Of a stretch of DNA of 64,000 nt, positions 10,931-20,303 are shown one piece after another (the first letter of the stretch is position 1; the number at the start of each line of letters is the position of its first letter). The notes below the pieces were generated by a model. It was not told where the DNA came from, made no database searches, and saw only the letters and a list, made by a program, of their open reading frames with translations. Both the position numbers and the translations under genes were made by a program. The DNA is from Idiomarina piscisalsi (GTDB taxonomy: Bacteria; Pseudomonadota; Gammaproteobacteria; Enterobacterales; Alteromonadaceae). The stretch lies in assembly GCF_003987095.1 (NCBI RefSeq), contig NZ_PIQA01000001.1, forward strand, positions 558,001 through 622,000, given 5' to 3'.

Positions 10931-11464
10931 ATGGCAACGGTTGGAATTTTCTTTGGTAGCGATACAGGCAACACAGAAGCCGTCGCTCAGATGATTCAAA
11001 AAGAGCTTGGAAAAAAGCTGGTCGATGTAAAAGACATCGCTAAATCCAGCAAAGAAGACATTGCCAATTACGATTTACTGCTGTTCGGTATCCCAACATG
11101 GTACTACGGCGAAGCTCAGTGCGACTGGGACGACTTTTTCCCCGAACTGGAAGAAATCGACTTTACCGATAAATTAGTCGGCATTTTTGGCTGTGGTGAT
11201 CAGGAAGACTATGCAGAATATTTCCTTGACGCTATGGGCATGGTGCGTGACATTGTTGAAGCTAAAGGCGGCATTATTATTGGTCACTGGCCAACTGAAG
11301 GCTACAACTTTGAAGACTCTAAAGGCTTGGTCGATGACGACCACTTTGTCGGTCTGGGTATTGACGAAGACAGACAGCCGGAGCTGACCAAAGAGCGCGT
11401 TAAAAAGTGGTGCGAACAAGTCTACGAAGAAATGTGCCTGGCAGAACTGGCAAATGACAGTTAA
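10931..11464 (+). CDS. fldA: Flavodoxin FldA
   Basis: A 177-residue long-chain flavodoxin. The FMN phosphate loop GSDTGNTEA is at 9-17, the first isoalloxazine loop contains TWYYGE near 57-62 and the second contains GCGDQEDYAEYF near 89-100. The length and the inserted loop of long-chain flavodoxins agree with E. coli FldA (176). It is a cytosolic low-potential electron carrier, used for example in activating radical SAM enzymes, which may matter for the KamA-like protein in this window. fur follows after 46 bases, the same order as in enterobacteria. Confidence 0.95.
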   Translation: MATVGIFFGSDTGNTEAVAQMIQKELGKKLVDVKDIAKSSKEDIANYDLLLFGIPTWYYGEAQCDWDDFFPELEEIDFTDKLVGIFGCGDQEDYAEYFLDAMGMVRDIVEAKGGIIIGHWPTEGYNFEDSKGLVDDDHFVGLGIDEDRQPELTKERVKKWCEQVYEEMCLAELANDS

Positions 11465-11510
11465 TACAGGGTATGCTGTTTACTAAGTTTGACTGAGATT
11501 AAGAATAATT

Positions 11511-11957
11511 ATGGCGAGTAACGACGAACAGTTAAAAAAAGCAGGCTTAAAAGTCACGTCCCCACGCATGAAAATTCTGGAGATTCTAAAACAGCCAGAG
11601 AACCAGCACATTAGCGCTGAGGACGTGTACAAAATCCTGCTTGAGCAAAAAGACGAAATCGGCTTGGCCACGGTTTATCGTGTTCTGAACCAGTTTGACG
11701 ATGCAGGCATTATTACTCGTCACCACTTTGAAGGTGGTCGCTCGGTTTTCGAACTGAGCGCTAAAGAGCACCATGACCATTTAGTATGCCTGACCTGCGG
11801 TCACGTTTTTGAGTTTGAAGACGACGTCATCGAAGACCGCCAGGAAAAGGTAGCTACCGCGAATAAGCTCAAATTGACCAACCACAGCTTGTATTTGTAC
11901 GGCGAGTGTCAGCGCGGTGAAAACTGTGAGTACAAACTGGCAATAGAGGCAGAATAG
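11511..11957 (+). CDS. fur: Ferric uptake regulator Fur
   Basis: Product of 148 residues, the length of E. coli Fur. The winged helix occupies about 1-82, with the recognition region GLATVYRVLNQFDDAGI. The metal-binding dimerisation domain contains HHDHLVC, the CLTC pair (Cys93 and Cys96) and a second pair Cys133/Cys139 in GECQRGENC. Fur with ferrous iron represses iron-uptake genes. It sits just after fldA, so one transcript is possible. I could not recognise a clear Fur box upstream. Confidence 0.96.
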   Translation: MASNDEQLKKAGLKVTSPRMKILEILKQPENQHISAEDVYKILLEQKDEIGLATVYRVLNQFDDAGIITRHHFEGGRSVFELSAKEHHDHLVCLTCGHVFEFEDDVIEDRQEKVATANKLKLTNHSLYLYGECQRGENCEYKLAIEAE

Positions 11958-11958
11958 T

Positions 11959-12996
11959 ATGGCATTGCGATGGCTCATTTATGGTGCCTACGGGTATTCA
12001 GGGAAGCTTATCGCACATCAAGCCAAACGCCGAGGTTACCACCCTATTCTCGCCGGTCGTAATGAAGCGTCACTGGAGCCAGTGGCGCGTCATCTCGAAT
12101 TTGCATACCGCAGTTTCCCGCTAGACAATATCGACACTCTTAAAAGCCAACTGAGCGATGTCGATTTAGTTCTGAATTGCGCCGGGCCGTTTAGCAAAAC
12201 AGCCGCCCCTCTTATTCAAGCTTGTATCGATACCAAAACACATTACCTGGATATTACCGGGGAAATTGATGTGTTCGAATACGCCCACTCCAAACATCAG
12301 GCAGCCAAAGACGCCGGTATTGTACTATGTCCTGGTGTTGGCTTTGACGTTATTCCAACCGACTGTGTGGCGGCGCGTTTAAACGCACAAATGCCCGAAG
12401 CAACGCGCTTAAAACTCGGCTTTGATTCCGGCTCGCGCATGAGTCGCGGCACCGCTAAAACCAGTATTGAACGCTTAGGCCGCGGTGGCGCTGCGCGGGT
12501 AAATGGACAAATCGTCGATGTACCGCACGCCTGGCATTCGCAATGGATAGACTTTGGTAACGGTAAAAAATGCGCCATGACCATTCCGTGGGGCGACGTT
12601 TCAACCGCTTACTACACCACTGACATTCCCAACATTGAGGTGTACATTCCGGCCAGCCCGCGTTTAGTCAAGAAAATGCGCCGCATGAACTGGTTCCGCT
12701 TTGTCTTTAACTGGAAGTGGGTACAGCGCAAACTGAAGCAAAAGCTCGAGTCTCAGCCAGTAGGTCCGGAAGAGAAGGAACGAAAAGACAACCCAACCTA
12801 TGTTTGGGGCGAAATTTCAGATGACCGCGGCAACAAGAAAGAGCGGCGCGTAAAAGTGAAAAACGGTTACTCGTTAACAGCCGAAGGTGCTGTTGAGTTG
12901 GCCGTGCATACCTTAAGCCAGAAACACACAGGGGGCTTTTACACCCCCTCTCGTTTATACGGCGCTAAGCTACTGGACCAATTTACGATTCAGTAG
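11959..12996 (+). CDS. Saccharopine dehydrogenase-like NAD(P)-binding protein
   Basis: A 345-residue protein that starts one base after the fur stop. The N-terminal Rossmann fold reads [18 protein letters not shown] with dinucleotide loop GAYGYSG. It is followed by LVLNCAGPF near 72-80 and the segment [12 protein letters not shown], both typical of the saccharopine dehydrogenase NADP-binding and trans-acting enoyl reductase-like proteins. The family includes membrane-associated oxidoreductases of lipid metabolism. No lysine-pathway gene is adjacent, so a role in lysine biosynthesis should not be assumed. Its 3' end overlaps convergent glnS by 14 bases. Confidence 0.75.
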   Translation: MALRWLIYGAYGYSGKLIAHQAKRRGYHPILAGRNEASLEPVARHLEFAYRSFPLDNIDTLKSQLSDVDLVLNCAGPFSKTAAPLIQACIDTKTHYLDITGEIDVFEYAHSKHQAAKDAGIVLCPGVGFDVIPTDCVAARLNAQMPEATRLKLGFDSGSRMSRGTAKTSIERLGRGGAARVNGQIVDVPHAWHSQWIDFGNGKKCAMTIPWGDVSTAYYTTDIPNIEVYIPASPRLVKKMRRMNWFRFVFNWKWVQRKLKQKLESQPVGPEEKERKDNPTYVWGEISDDRGNKKERRVKVKNGYSLTAEGAVELAVHTLSQKHTGGFYTPSRLYGAKLLDQFTIQ

Positions 12997-14668
12997 CCTG
13001 TTGCTGCTCTATTTTCGCCCAGCTGTCTCGTAAGCCGACCGTTTGGTTGAAAATAAGACGCCCTTCTTTCTCGGCATCCGTATCTAAGCAGTAGTAACCC
13101 AGGCGTTCAAACTGAAAGTTTTCACCCAGTTTTGCATTTTCCAGGTTCGCTTCCACAAAGCCCTTCTTAATGACCAAAGACTCTGGGTTCAGCGTTGAGA
13201 ATAAGTCTTCTTCGGCAGCCGGGTTTGGCACCTGGAATAAGCGATCGTACACACGGAACTCCGCTTCCTTCGCCGTTTCTGCCGACACCCAGTGAATGAC
13301 ACCTTTGACCTTACGACCGTCGGCAGGATCTTTGCCCAGCGTATCAGCGTCGTAGTGACAGTAAATGGTCGTGATGTTGCCGTCAGCGTCCTTTTCAACT
13401 CTATCGGCTCGAATAACGTACGCATTTCTTAAGCGCACTTCCTTATCCAACACCAGGCGTTTGAACTTTTTATTCGCTGACTCACGGAAATCTTCGCGCT
13501 CTATCCAAAGTTCGCGGCTGAACGTAACGTCACGCTCGCCCATTTCTGGTTTATTCGGGTGGTTTGGCGCATTCAGCGACTCGGTTTGGTCTTCCGGGTA
13601 GTTTTCAATAACGATTTTTACCGGATCCATCACTGCCATTGCTCGCGGCGCATTTTCGTTTAAGTCGTCACGGATACAGGCTTCGAGCATGCTCATTTCA
13701 ACCTGGTTATCCATTTTCGTGACACCAATACGACGGCAGAACTCACGAATAGACTCTGGTGTGTAACCACGGCGGCGCAAGCCAGCAATACTGGCAACAC
13801 GGGGGTCATCCCATCCGGTTACTTTGCCTTCTTCCACCAATGTATTAATAATGCGCTTGCTCATCACCGTGTATTGCAGATTTAAGCGCGAAAACTCAAT
13901 TTGCTGCGGGTGGCAGTCAATGCTGATGTTGTCCAACACCCAGTCGTACAGACGACGGTTGTCCTGGAACTCCAACGTACATAAAGAGTGCGTAATACCT
14001 TCCAACGCATCAGAAATACAGTGGGTAAAGTCGTACATTGGGTAGACACACCACTTGTCACCGGTTTGGTGATGATGCGCAAAACGCACACGGTAAATAA
14101 CCGGGTCACGCATACACATAAACGGCGAGCTCATATCAATTTTGGCACGCAGCGCTGCTTTGCCTTCTTCGTACTTACCGGCGGTCATGTCAGCAAAGTG
14201 CTTCAGGTTCTCTTCCACTGAAGTATCACGATAAGGACTGTTTTTACCCGGTTCCTTTAAAGTGCCACGCATTTCGCGCATTTCTTCCTGCGGCGAAAAG
14301 TCGACATAGGCCAAGCCTTTCTCGATAAGCTCTACCGCATAGGCGTGTAGCTGATCAAAGTAATTTGACGAATAACGGGGCTCGCCTTCCCACTGATACC
14401 CCAGCCACTCAACGTCCTGCTTAATCGAATTAACGTAGTCGACCTTTTCTTTCAAAGGGTTGGTGTCGTCAAAACGTAAGTTACAGGTACCTTTGTAGTC
14501 TTCCGCAATACCAAAGTTCAGAACTATCGACTTGGCATGACCAATATGCAGAAAGCCATTCGGCTCCGGCGGAAAACGGGTATGCACCGTAGAGTGTTTA
14601 CCACTGGCCAAATCTTTATCGATAATTTGGCGAATAAAGTTACTGGGACGAGAATCGGTATCAGCCAT
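12983..14668 (-). CDS. glnS: Glutaminyl-tRNA synthetase
   Basis: A 561-residue class I synthetase (E. coli 554). The HIGH motif is present as HIGHAKS within [15 protein letters not shown] and the KMSKS equivalent as VMSKR. The tRNA acceptor-binding segment [18 protein letters not shown] and the C-terminal beta-barrel anticodon-binding domains are complete. It charges tRNA-Gln directly, so the organism does not need the GatCAB route for glutamine. It has the same strand as pxpC, 48 bases downstream, with no evident terminator between them. Confidence 0.97.
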   Translation of the reverse strand: MADTDSRPSNFIRQIIDKDLASGKHSTVHTRFPPEPNGFLHIGHAKSIVLNFGIAEDYKGTCNLRFDDTNPLKEKVDYVNSIKQDVEWLGYQWEGEPRYSSNYFDQLHAYAVELIEKGLAYVDFSPQEEMREMRGTLKEPGKNSPYRDTSVEENLKHFADMTAGKYEEGKAALRAKIDMSSPFMCMRDPVIYRVRFAHHHQTGDKWCVYPMYDFTHCISDALEGITHSLCTLEFQDNRRLYDWVLDNISIDCHPQQIEFSRLNLQYTVMSKRIINTLVEEGKVTGWDDPRVASIAGLRRRGYTPESIREFCRRIGVTKMDNQVEMSMLEACIRDDLNENAPRAMAVMDPVKIVIENYPEDQTESLNAPNHPNKPEMGERDVTFSRELWIEREDFRESANKKFKRLVLDKEVRLRNAYVIRADRVEKDADGNITTIYCHYDADTLGKDPADGRKVKGVIHWVSAETAKEAEFRVYDRLFQVPNPAAEEDLFSTLNPESLVIKKGFVEANLENAKLGENFQFERLGYYCLDTDAEKEGRLIFNQTVGLRDSWAKIEQQQATES

Positions 14669-14716
14669 TAAGTTTTTGTCTCCGCTACAGAATGAACACG
14701 GGAAATTAGAAAGGCG

Positions 14717-15670
14717 CTATGATCGCAGGTTATCGCCGCCCTGACAAGGCAGACGCACATTAAAAAACTGATAAAAGCGGCGCAACTGCTGTTGTGCAAC
14801 CGACGCTTCAACGCGGCTGAAACGCACTTTTTGGCCCGGCTGTAATTGCGCCAGCTTGCCTAAGTCGACCGGGTTAATAACCCCCAGTTTCGGGTATCCG
14901 CCCAGCGTTTGCCGGTCGTGCATCATAATAATGGGCTGTCCGTCGGACGGTACCTGAACCGAACCAATGTTAATGCCTTCGGAAACTAAACCTTGTCTCG
15001 GCGTTTTCAGCGCTTTGCCGGCTAGACGAATACCCATGCGGTTGCTGTCTTTACTGACTTCAAAATCTTCGTAGCAAAAGGCTTCACGCACCGACATTGG
15101 GAAGTCGTCATACTGATACCCTGGGATAAGCCCCAGCACGGGAGTCTTCGTGTAGTCGCTGCGATACGCCCAACTCACGCGCCTGGACGGTTGCGGTGTG
15201 TCACAGTGAAAACTTAGCGTATCACCGCTTTGCAACGGAGAGCCGTCACCCGACAAGCCACCGACACTATCGCGTTCAACCGTGGCGCAACTGTGCCATT
15301 TTGGCTCTACCTGAAAACCACCCTGCACCGCCAAATATAAGCGTAAGCCTGCTCTGGCATAGCCAACTTTCAAGCGTTGCCCGGCTTTCACTTCAAAATT
15401 CTGCCACAGAGTTAACGGCTCATCATCCAGGTGTGCCTCGGCGTCAGCGCCAGTCAGTGCAAAACAGCCATCTTGCTGAAACTCAACTTCCAAACCGCCC
15501 AGAGTAATTTCGAGCTGGGCTGCGTTAAAGCTGTTGCCAAGCAACCGGTTTGCCCATAAAAATGCGTGTTCGTCCACCGGTCCACCGCGGGTTAATCCTT
15601 TGGACAAATACCCGAAACGGCCAAAATCCTGAACCGTCGCTCTCATGCCTGCATCAAGAATTTTTATCAT
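14717..15670 (-). CDS. pxpC: 5-oxoprolinase subunit PxpC (biotin-dependent carboxyltransferase-like)
   Basis: A 317-residue protein of the urea amidolyase/KipA family. It starts IKILDAGMRATVQDFGRFGY and contains GLTRGGPVDEHAFLWANRLLG and the late segment MHDRQTLGGYPKLG. PxpC is known to work with PxpA and PxpB to hydrolyse 5-oxoproline (pyroglutamate) to glutamate with ATP. The start overlaps the pxpB stop by four bases (ATGA). It is the last gene of the pxp operon. Confidence 0.93.
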   Translation of the reverse strand: MIKILDAGMRATVQDFGRFGYLSKGLTRGGPVDEHAFLWANRLLGNSFNAAQLEITLGGLEVEFQQDGCFALTGADAEAHLDDEPLTLWQNFEVKAGQRLKVGYARAGLRLYLAVQGGFQVEPKWHSCATVERDSVGGLSGDGSPLQSGDTLSFHCDTPQPSRRVSWAYRSDYTKTPVLGLIPGYQYDDFPMSVREAFCYEDFEVSKDSNRMGIRLAGKALKTPRQGLVSEGINIGSVQVPSDGQPIIMMHDRQTLGGYPKLGVINPVDLGKLAQLQPGQKVRFSRVEASVAQQQLRRFYQFFNVRLPCQGGDNLRS

Positions 15671-16398
15671 GACAACGACTCCAGCGAGCCACCGGCTTGC
15701 TCAAATTCGTCTTTCGACACCGCTTTAAACTGCACTCGGTCGCCTACCTTCATTGGGCTAATATTGTCTGCCTGCGGGTCATAGAGGGTTTCTGCCGTAC
15801 GGCCAATAATGTTCCAGCCTCCCGGCGACACAGACGGATACACGGCGGTTTGCGCCTCTGCTATGGCCACACTGCCCGCTGGTATTTTGGTTCTTGGGTT
15901 ATCTAAACGCGGCAAGCGCAGCTTCTCGGGCAACTCACCTAAATATGCGAACCCCGGCGCAAAGCCCATAGCGTACACTCGATACTCTTGCTCGGTGTGC
16001 ATTTTAATAATGCCGTCAATCGACAAGGAGGTTTGCTCTGCCGCACGCTCTAAATCTGGCCCGACGCTGGGGTCGTAGTAAACGTCAATGGTATGCAAGG
16101 CGCTCTGCTTGGAAGCACCGCTTGCATCACCGTCTTGCTGCAATTCATCAATAAGCTTACGCACACATTCACGCAGCTCGTCCTCAGAAAGCGACAGCAC
16201 GTTGTAGTAGATCATCAGAGAATTGTATGAAGGCACCAAATCATAGAGGTTGTTACCTAATGCGCTGCTAACACGGTTAGTTAGTGCCATGATTCGATCG
16301 TTCACCTCGGGGTCAATACCTTCGCCCAGATACACCAAAATGGCGTCAGCACCGGCGGTGACTATTTTAGGAAAAGCACTCTCTGCGTTACTCATCAC
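15667..16398 (-). CDS. pxpB: 5-oxoprolinase subunit PxpB
   Basis: A 243-residue protein of the KipI/AHS1 family, with the family core YAMGFAPGFAYLGELPEKL near 140-160 and VAIAEAQTAVYPSVSPGGW near 175-195. In the Pxp complex it pairs with PxpC and acts on the phosphorylated oxoproline intermediate. The start codon overlaps the end of pxpA by 11 bases and its stop overlaps pxpC, giving tightly coupled expression of the three subunits. Confidence 0.93.
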   Translation of the reverse strand: MMSNAESAFPKIVTAGADAILVYLGEGIDPEVNDRIMALTNRVSSALGNNLYDLVPSYNSLMIYYNVLSLSEDELRECVRKLIDELQQDGDASGASKQSALHTIDVYYDPSVGPDLERAAEQTSLSIDGIIKMHTEQEYRVYAMGFAPGFAYLGELPEKLRLPRLDNPRTKIPAGSVAIAEAQTAVYPSVSPGGWNIIGRTAETLYDPQADNISPMKVGDRVQFKAVSKDEFEQAGGSLESLS

Positions 16399-17143
16399 TT
16401 CCTTTTACTATTTCTCTCAACTGTTTGACGGTGTCTATGGCCCGGGGGTTGTCGCCATGCACACATAACGAATCAATTTGAATACTCAGTGGCGTACCAT
16501 TAACGCTGGTAATGGGCTTTCCTTCGGTAAAGGCCTGTGCCTGCTCCAGCATAGCCTCAGTTTCACTGTGTACCGCATCGTCGTGCTTACGCGAGCGAAG
16601 CTTACCGTTGTCGTCATAGGCGCGGTCAGCAAAGCCCTCAAACCATAAGGTCACACCAAATTGTGCGGCACGTTCTTTCCATGCGTGGTTCTCCGGTGTT
16701 GCCATAATCATAAGCGGCAACTCGTCATTCCCCTGTAAGGCCGAAATGGCCTGACATACAGCGTCGAACAGTGGTCCGTCATTCAGCATGTCATTATACA
16801 GCGCACCGTGTGGCTTTACGTATTCCACTTTGGCTCGCTCTCCGGTACAAATACCCTGTAACGCCCCTACCTGATACTGCACCATTGCGGTAACTTCTTC
16901 CGGCTTACAGGCCATGTGCCGACGCCCAAAACCGACCAAATCAGGATACGCTGGGTGCGCACCAATGGTAACGCCATACTCCTTCGCCAAACGCACCGTA
17001 TTTTTCATGGTTAATGGGTCGGACGCATGAAAACCACAGGCAATATTCGCACAATCTATATGCGGCATAATGAGCTCGTCGGCACCCAATTTCCAGGCAC
17101 CGAAGCTTTCACCAATGTCTGCGTTAAGCGTTACTTTCTTCAT
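16388..17143 (-). CDS. pxpA: 5-oxoprolinase subunit PxpA (LamB/YcsF family)
   Basis: A 251-residue protein with the LamB/YcsF start VTLNADIGESFGAWKLG, the conserved stretch NIACGFHASDP near 33-43, GAHPAYPDLVGFGRR near 61-75 and VKPHGALYND near 108-117. It is the ATP-dependent component of the three-subunit prokaryotic 5-oxoprolinase. The gene starts 14 bases after a small membrane-protein gene, so the operon probably begins upstream at 17858. Confidence 0.94.
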   Translation of the reverse strand: MKKVTLNADIGESFGAWKLGADELIMPHIDCANIACGFHASDPLTMKNTVRLAKEYGVTIGAHPAYPDLVGFGRRHMACKPEEVTAMVQYQVGALQGICTGERAKVEYVKPHGALYNDMLNDGPLFDAVCQAISALQGNDELPLMIMATPENHAWKERAAQFGVTLWFEGFADRAYDDNGKLRSRKHDDAVHSETEAMLEQAQAFTEGKPITSVNGTPLSIQIDSLCVHGDNPRAIDTVKQLREIVKGSDE

Positions 17144-17157
17144 TTACGACTCTTTAT

Positions 17158-17565
17158 TTATGATTTTTTCTCTTTCTCTGAACTGCGTGCTTCAATGTCG
17201 CCCAGCAGGCGCGTCAAACTGACCGCAAACAAATACAAACCAATGCCGACAGCGCCCAGTTGAAGCGGCGGTAACGCCAGCACAAACAGCTGGTGTTTCA
17301 CATAAACCGCCACACCACCAATAATGCCCATGGTCGTTATCGCGCTAGCAACTAAAACGACTGGTGGTAACCACGACAGCAACCAACGGAATTTCAACAG
17401 CGCACACACACCGCCCAGTACCACACCCCAGGCAATAGGTAAGCCCAGCTGATACCAACCCAGATTGTAGTCCGCTATAACGCTAATCAGCTGCTCTTGA
17501 GTGGCTGAGTAGAAAAATAGCCCCACTGCACCGGCTAAAATAACAATCCGCTTTTTTAAATCCAT
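17158..17565 (-). CDS. Unknown four-helix membrane protein in the pxp operon
   Basis: A 135-residue protein I do not recognise. It has four hydrophobic segments at about 8-22, 38-60, 64-92 and 96-116, then a short charged cytoplasmic-type tail rich in Ser, Glu and Lys. It is not similar, as far as I can judge, to the DUF969/DUF979 permeases that accompany pxp genes in other bacteria. The tight spacing to pxpA (14 bases) makes co-transcription very likely. A role in uptake or sensing of oxoproline would be a guess. Confidence 0.6.
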   Translation of the reverse strand: MDLKKRIVILAGAVGLFFYSATQEQLISVIADYNLGWYQLGLPIAWGVVLGGVCALLKFRWLLSWLPPVVLVASAITTMGIIGGVAVYVKHQLFVLALPPLQLGAVGIGLYLFAVSLTRLLGDIEARSSEKEKKS

Positions 17566-17594
17566 GAATAATTCCCGATGTCCTAATTAGGCTC

Positions 17595-17858
17595 TTAAAC
17601 GAAGAGGCTGATAATAAAAATAATAATCGCGATAATGGGTATCCACAAAATAGGCGACTGATACCATTTTAACGGTGCTGTCTGCCCTTTTGAGTCGAGC
17701 GAGCTCAGCGTTGGTTGGCGATACAGCCAAATAATACCTACCAACATCAATGCCGCGCCGGCCAAACGAACATTGGTATCGTTGTCACTAACAACACCCA
17801 AAACCGCCATTAACAGCCCGGCTATTAGTATTAAAAGAGCAAGTACTCTTTGCCACAT
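17595..17858 (-). CDS. Unknown small membrane protein heading the pxp operon
   Basis: An 87-residue protein with three hydrophobic segments (about 3-22, 30-45 and 70-87). It ends directly in the last helix with no C-terminal tail. A polar stretch TLSSLDSKGQTAPLKW lies between helices 2 and 3. I do not recognise a family. It lies 29 bases upstream of the four-helix protein and is probably the first gene of the transcript running into pxpABC. Confidence 0.5.
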   Translation of the reverse strand: MWQRVLALLILIAGLLMAVLGVVSDNDTNVRLAGAALMLVGIIWLYRQPTLSSLDSKGQTAPLKWYQSPILWIPIIAIIIFIISLFV

Positions 17859-17884
17859 ACATCCCCCGCGTTTTGTTCTTATAG

Positions 17885-17912
17885 TTGTTCTTGTTGTTAA
17901 TCGCTTTATACT
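17885..17912 (+). promoter_or_regulatory. Candidate sigma-70 promoter for the 150-residue protein gene
   Basis: TTGTTC at 17885-17890 and TATACT at 17907-17912 are separated by 16 bases and lie 50-75 bases before the start at 17961. A second TATACT occurs at 17935-17940 without a good -35 partner. This is motif matching only. Confidence 0.3.
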
Positions 17913-17960
17913 AATCGTTTTACTGTAATGACTCTATACTGTATCAGCTTCTGAGGCCAT

Positions 17961-18413
17961 ATGTTAAAACGAATTCTGATAGCACTTGCCGCCATTATTA
18001 TTACCGTTGGGGTTATTCTTGGCAGTGCGGTTATTTATCAAAAAACGACCATGCAGCCCGACTTACCCACCGACGAAGACTGCGGCATTCAACAGTTGGT
18101 GAATAATGGCGACGGTTCGTTAGAAGCGCATACTTATTGGTGTGAGCGCGGTAGTGACAAGCAGTGGCAAGGGCATGAAGTGTGGCTTTATGAGCCTCGT
18201 GTTGAAAAGTGGCAGCGTATACTGACAACCGAGCACGACGGCTGCATGAAATTAACGCTGAGCGATCAGCAACTGGACATTAACCACGACGGTGATCGCG
18301 GCAATATGAACTTGGTGGAACCGGTATTTTTATATAACGACGCCAACGGAGTAAGTCAGTCACTGCCGGTGCAAGTGTCTACCGCCGGCGACGCCGATTG
18401 TTCTGGTGAATAA
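17961..18413 (+). CDS. Unknown membrane-anchored or secreted protein
   Basis: A 150-residue protein with one N-terminal hydrophobic helix (about 5-28, signal anchor or signal peptide) and an extracytoplasmic domain of about 120 residues. Four cysteines (in DEDCGI, YWCERG, DGCMKL and DADCSG) could form two disulfides. DINHDGDRG near 111-119 resembles a single EF-hand-like calcium loop, but the flanking helices are not evident. It is divergent from the pxp operon and converges on the SDR gene. No family recognised. Confidence 0.55.
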   Translation: MLKRILIALAAIIITVGVILGSAVIYQKTTMQPDLPTDEDCGIQQLVNNGDGSLEAHTYWCERGSDKQWQGHEVWLYEPRVEKWQRILTTEHDGCMKLTLSDQQLDINHDGDRGNMNLVEPVFLYNDANGVSQSLPVQVSTAGDADCSGE

Positions 18414-18420
18414 CCGAGAG

Positions 18421-19191
18421 CTAAGCCAGCTTTAACACCCATTTAAGCGGCAGACGTTTCATTAGGAATGCCATTAACGCCCAGGGCCAGTAAGGGACAT
18501 AAGCTTTTACTGGCTCTTTATTAATGGCTTTTGCCAGTAAGCGACAACCTGTTTCCGTATCCACCATGAATGGTGTGTTTTTCACTTTTTCATTAATTTC
18601 AGAGCGAATGTACCCCGGATAAATGGTCGACACTTTTATCGGGCTATTACTGCCGTAAGTTTTCATTAAATCCGCACGAATACCTTCGGTTAGCGACGCC
18701 AGCCCGGCCTTGGTTGCTGCATACACCGTCATTGCCCGTGGCATACCACGGAAGGCACTCATGGACGAAATAGTCACCAGATGGCCCTGCTTTTGCTCGC
18801 GCAGAATTTCCATAGCCGCTTCGCATTGCGCCAGCGCCGCTACAAAGTTTGTTTCTGCCGTGGCTTTATTAGCCTCAAAGTAGCCCGTACCTAACGCCGC
18901 GCCTTTGCCCATGCCCGCATTAATAATAAAGCGGTCAATGTGTCCCTGCTCTTGTTTAAACGCCTGAAACACACGGAATACGTCGTCATGAGCATTTACG
19001 TCCAGCGTTTTAATGCTGACGGTTATACCTGAATGCTTATCTTCCAGTTCGTTTTTTAGCGCCTCTAAGCGATCTAAACGGCGGGCACACAGACATAAAT
19101 TTTTGCCTTCTGCAGCAAACTCACGTGCCATACCCTGTCCTAAGCCAGAGCTGGCACCGGTAATTAAAATAGTTTTCCGTTCTTGCGGCAT
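18421..19191 (-). CDS. Short-chain dehydrogenase/reductase
   Basis: A 256-residue classical SDR. The cofactor loop TGASSGLG is at 11-18, NAGMG near 91-95, the catalytic Ser near 142-143, and Tyr157 and Lys161 in VYAATKAG. The C-terminus carries a hydrophobic/basic end (FLMKRLPLKWVLKLA) that may touch the membrane. It is the third gene of a run with the phosphotransferase-like and acyl-CoA dehydrogenase genes, which suggests a hydroxyacyl or fatty-alcohol type substrate, but the specificity is not readable. Confidence 0.85.
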   Translation of the reverse strand: MPQERKTILITGASSGLGQGMAREFAAEGKNLCLCARRLDRLEALKNELEDKHSGITVSIKTLDVNAHDDVFRVFQAFKQEQGHIDRFIINAGMGKGAALGTGYFEANKATAETNFVAALAQCEAAMEILREQKQGHLVTISSMSAFRGMPRAMTVYAATKAGLASLTEGIRADLMKTYGSNSPIKVSTIYPGYIRSEINEKVKNTPFMVDTETGCRLLAKAINKEPVKAYVPYWPWALMAFLMKRLPLKWVLKLA

Positions 19192-19220
19192 TGTTGAGCT
19201 CTCTTTTTTATTATAATTCG

Positions 19221-20303
19221 TTAAGCTTTAGCGATATGGCGACGGCAGCGCCACAGCAAATAATTCACCAGGAACCAGAAGTTCTTAAAAGCTTTATTAT
19301 TGGTTTGCTTATGGTGGTACCGATAGTAAATTTGCTGCGCAATAACCGCCAAGCGAAACAAGCCAAACACCTCATAAAAGGCAAAGTCTTCCACCTTGGT
19401 GCCAGTGCGTTCGCAGTAGTAATCAATAATTTCTTTGCGCGTTAGCATGCCCGGATAGTCACTCGGTTGACGTTTGGTTGCTCGTGCCACTTTGTCATCG
19501 CTCGCTTCTATCCAATACGCCAGTGAATTACCTAAGTCCATTAACGGATTGCCTAGGGTTGCCAGCTCCCAGTCCAGAATACCGATAATGTCAGTTGGAT
19601 CTTCCGGGTTCAGAATCAGGTTATCTAACCGAAAGTCATTATGAACCAGACATATTTTCTCGTTCTCTGGCTGATTTTCTTTAAGCCAGCGCATGACTGA
19701 CTTAGCACCAAACACATTCCAGGTTTTCGCCTTTTCATAACGACTGCACCAGCCGTTAACCTGACGCTCGGTATAACCCTTACCTTTGGCTATTTTACGC
19801 AACCTTGTGCTGTCTAAGTCGACATTATGCAATTCAATAAGCTTGTCGAGTGCGTTCGTACAAAGCTGACGTGCCTGCCCGGCGCTTAGGTCCAGACCTT
19901 TAGGGAAACGGCGACGCGGAATAATGCCGGTAATGTGCTCCATAACGTAAAACTCAGCACCAATAACCGACTCGTCCTTACAGTGCGCCAGCATACGAGG
20001 CACATGGGGAAACGCCGGACGTAAACGCTTTTGTAAGCGGTATTCACGCCCCATGTCATGGGCTGACTTAGCTTTTGTCCCCTCCGGTGGGCGACGTAAC
20101 ACTAACGCTAAACCGTCATAGTCTAAGCGGTACGTCCAGTTCGACACACCACCGGTGTACTGCGTAATTCTGAGCTCACCTCGGTTGTCCGGTAGCTCAC
20201 GTCCTATGTTCTCAGTCAGCCAGTTGTCCAGTGCTTCAACCGGCAACGCTTCCTCTTCGCGAACCTCGCTCGCTTGATCCGTTATTGTTGACGCGTCAGT
20301 CAT
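19221..20303 (-). CDS. APH-family phosphotransferase-like protein linked to acyl-CoA dehydrogenase
   Basis: A 360-residue protein with the aminoglycoside phosphotransferase/choline kinase fold. The N-terminal lobe includes LVLRRPPEG, the Brenner-type catalytic loop reads LVHNDFRLDNLIL and the metal site is ILDWELATLGNPLMDL. These signatures match the family fused to acyl-CoA dehydrogenases in animal ACAD10/ACAD11. In those proteins it phosphorylates 4-hydroxyacyl-CoAs, so a kinase step in hydroxy fatty acid breakdown is a fair inference here. Its start overlaps the dehydrogenase gene end by eight bases. Confidence 0.82.
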   Translation of the reverse strand: MTDASTITDQASEVREEEALPVEALDNWLTENIGRELPDNRGELRITQYTGGVSNWTYRLDYDGLALVLRRPPEGTKAKSAHDMGREYRLQKRLRPAFPHVPRMLAHCKDESVIGAEFYVMEHITGIIPRRRFPKGLDLSAGQARQLCTNALDKLIELHNVDLDSTRLRKIAKGKGYTERQVNGWCSRYEKAKTWNVFGAKSVMRWLKENQPENEKICLVHNDFRLDNLILNPEDPTDIIGILDWELATLGNPLMDLGNSLAYWIEASDDKVARATKRQPSDYPGMLTRKEIIDYYCERTGTKVEDFAFYEVFGLFRLAVIAQQIYYRYHHKQTNNKAFKNFWFLVNYLLWRCRRHIAKA

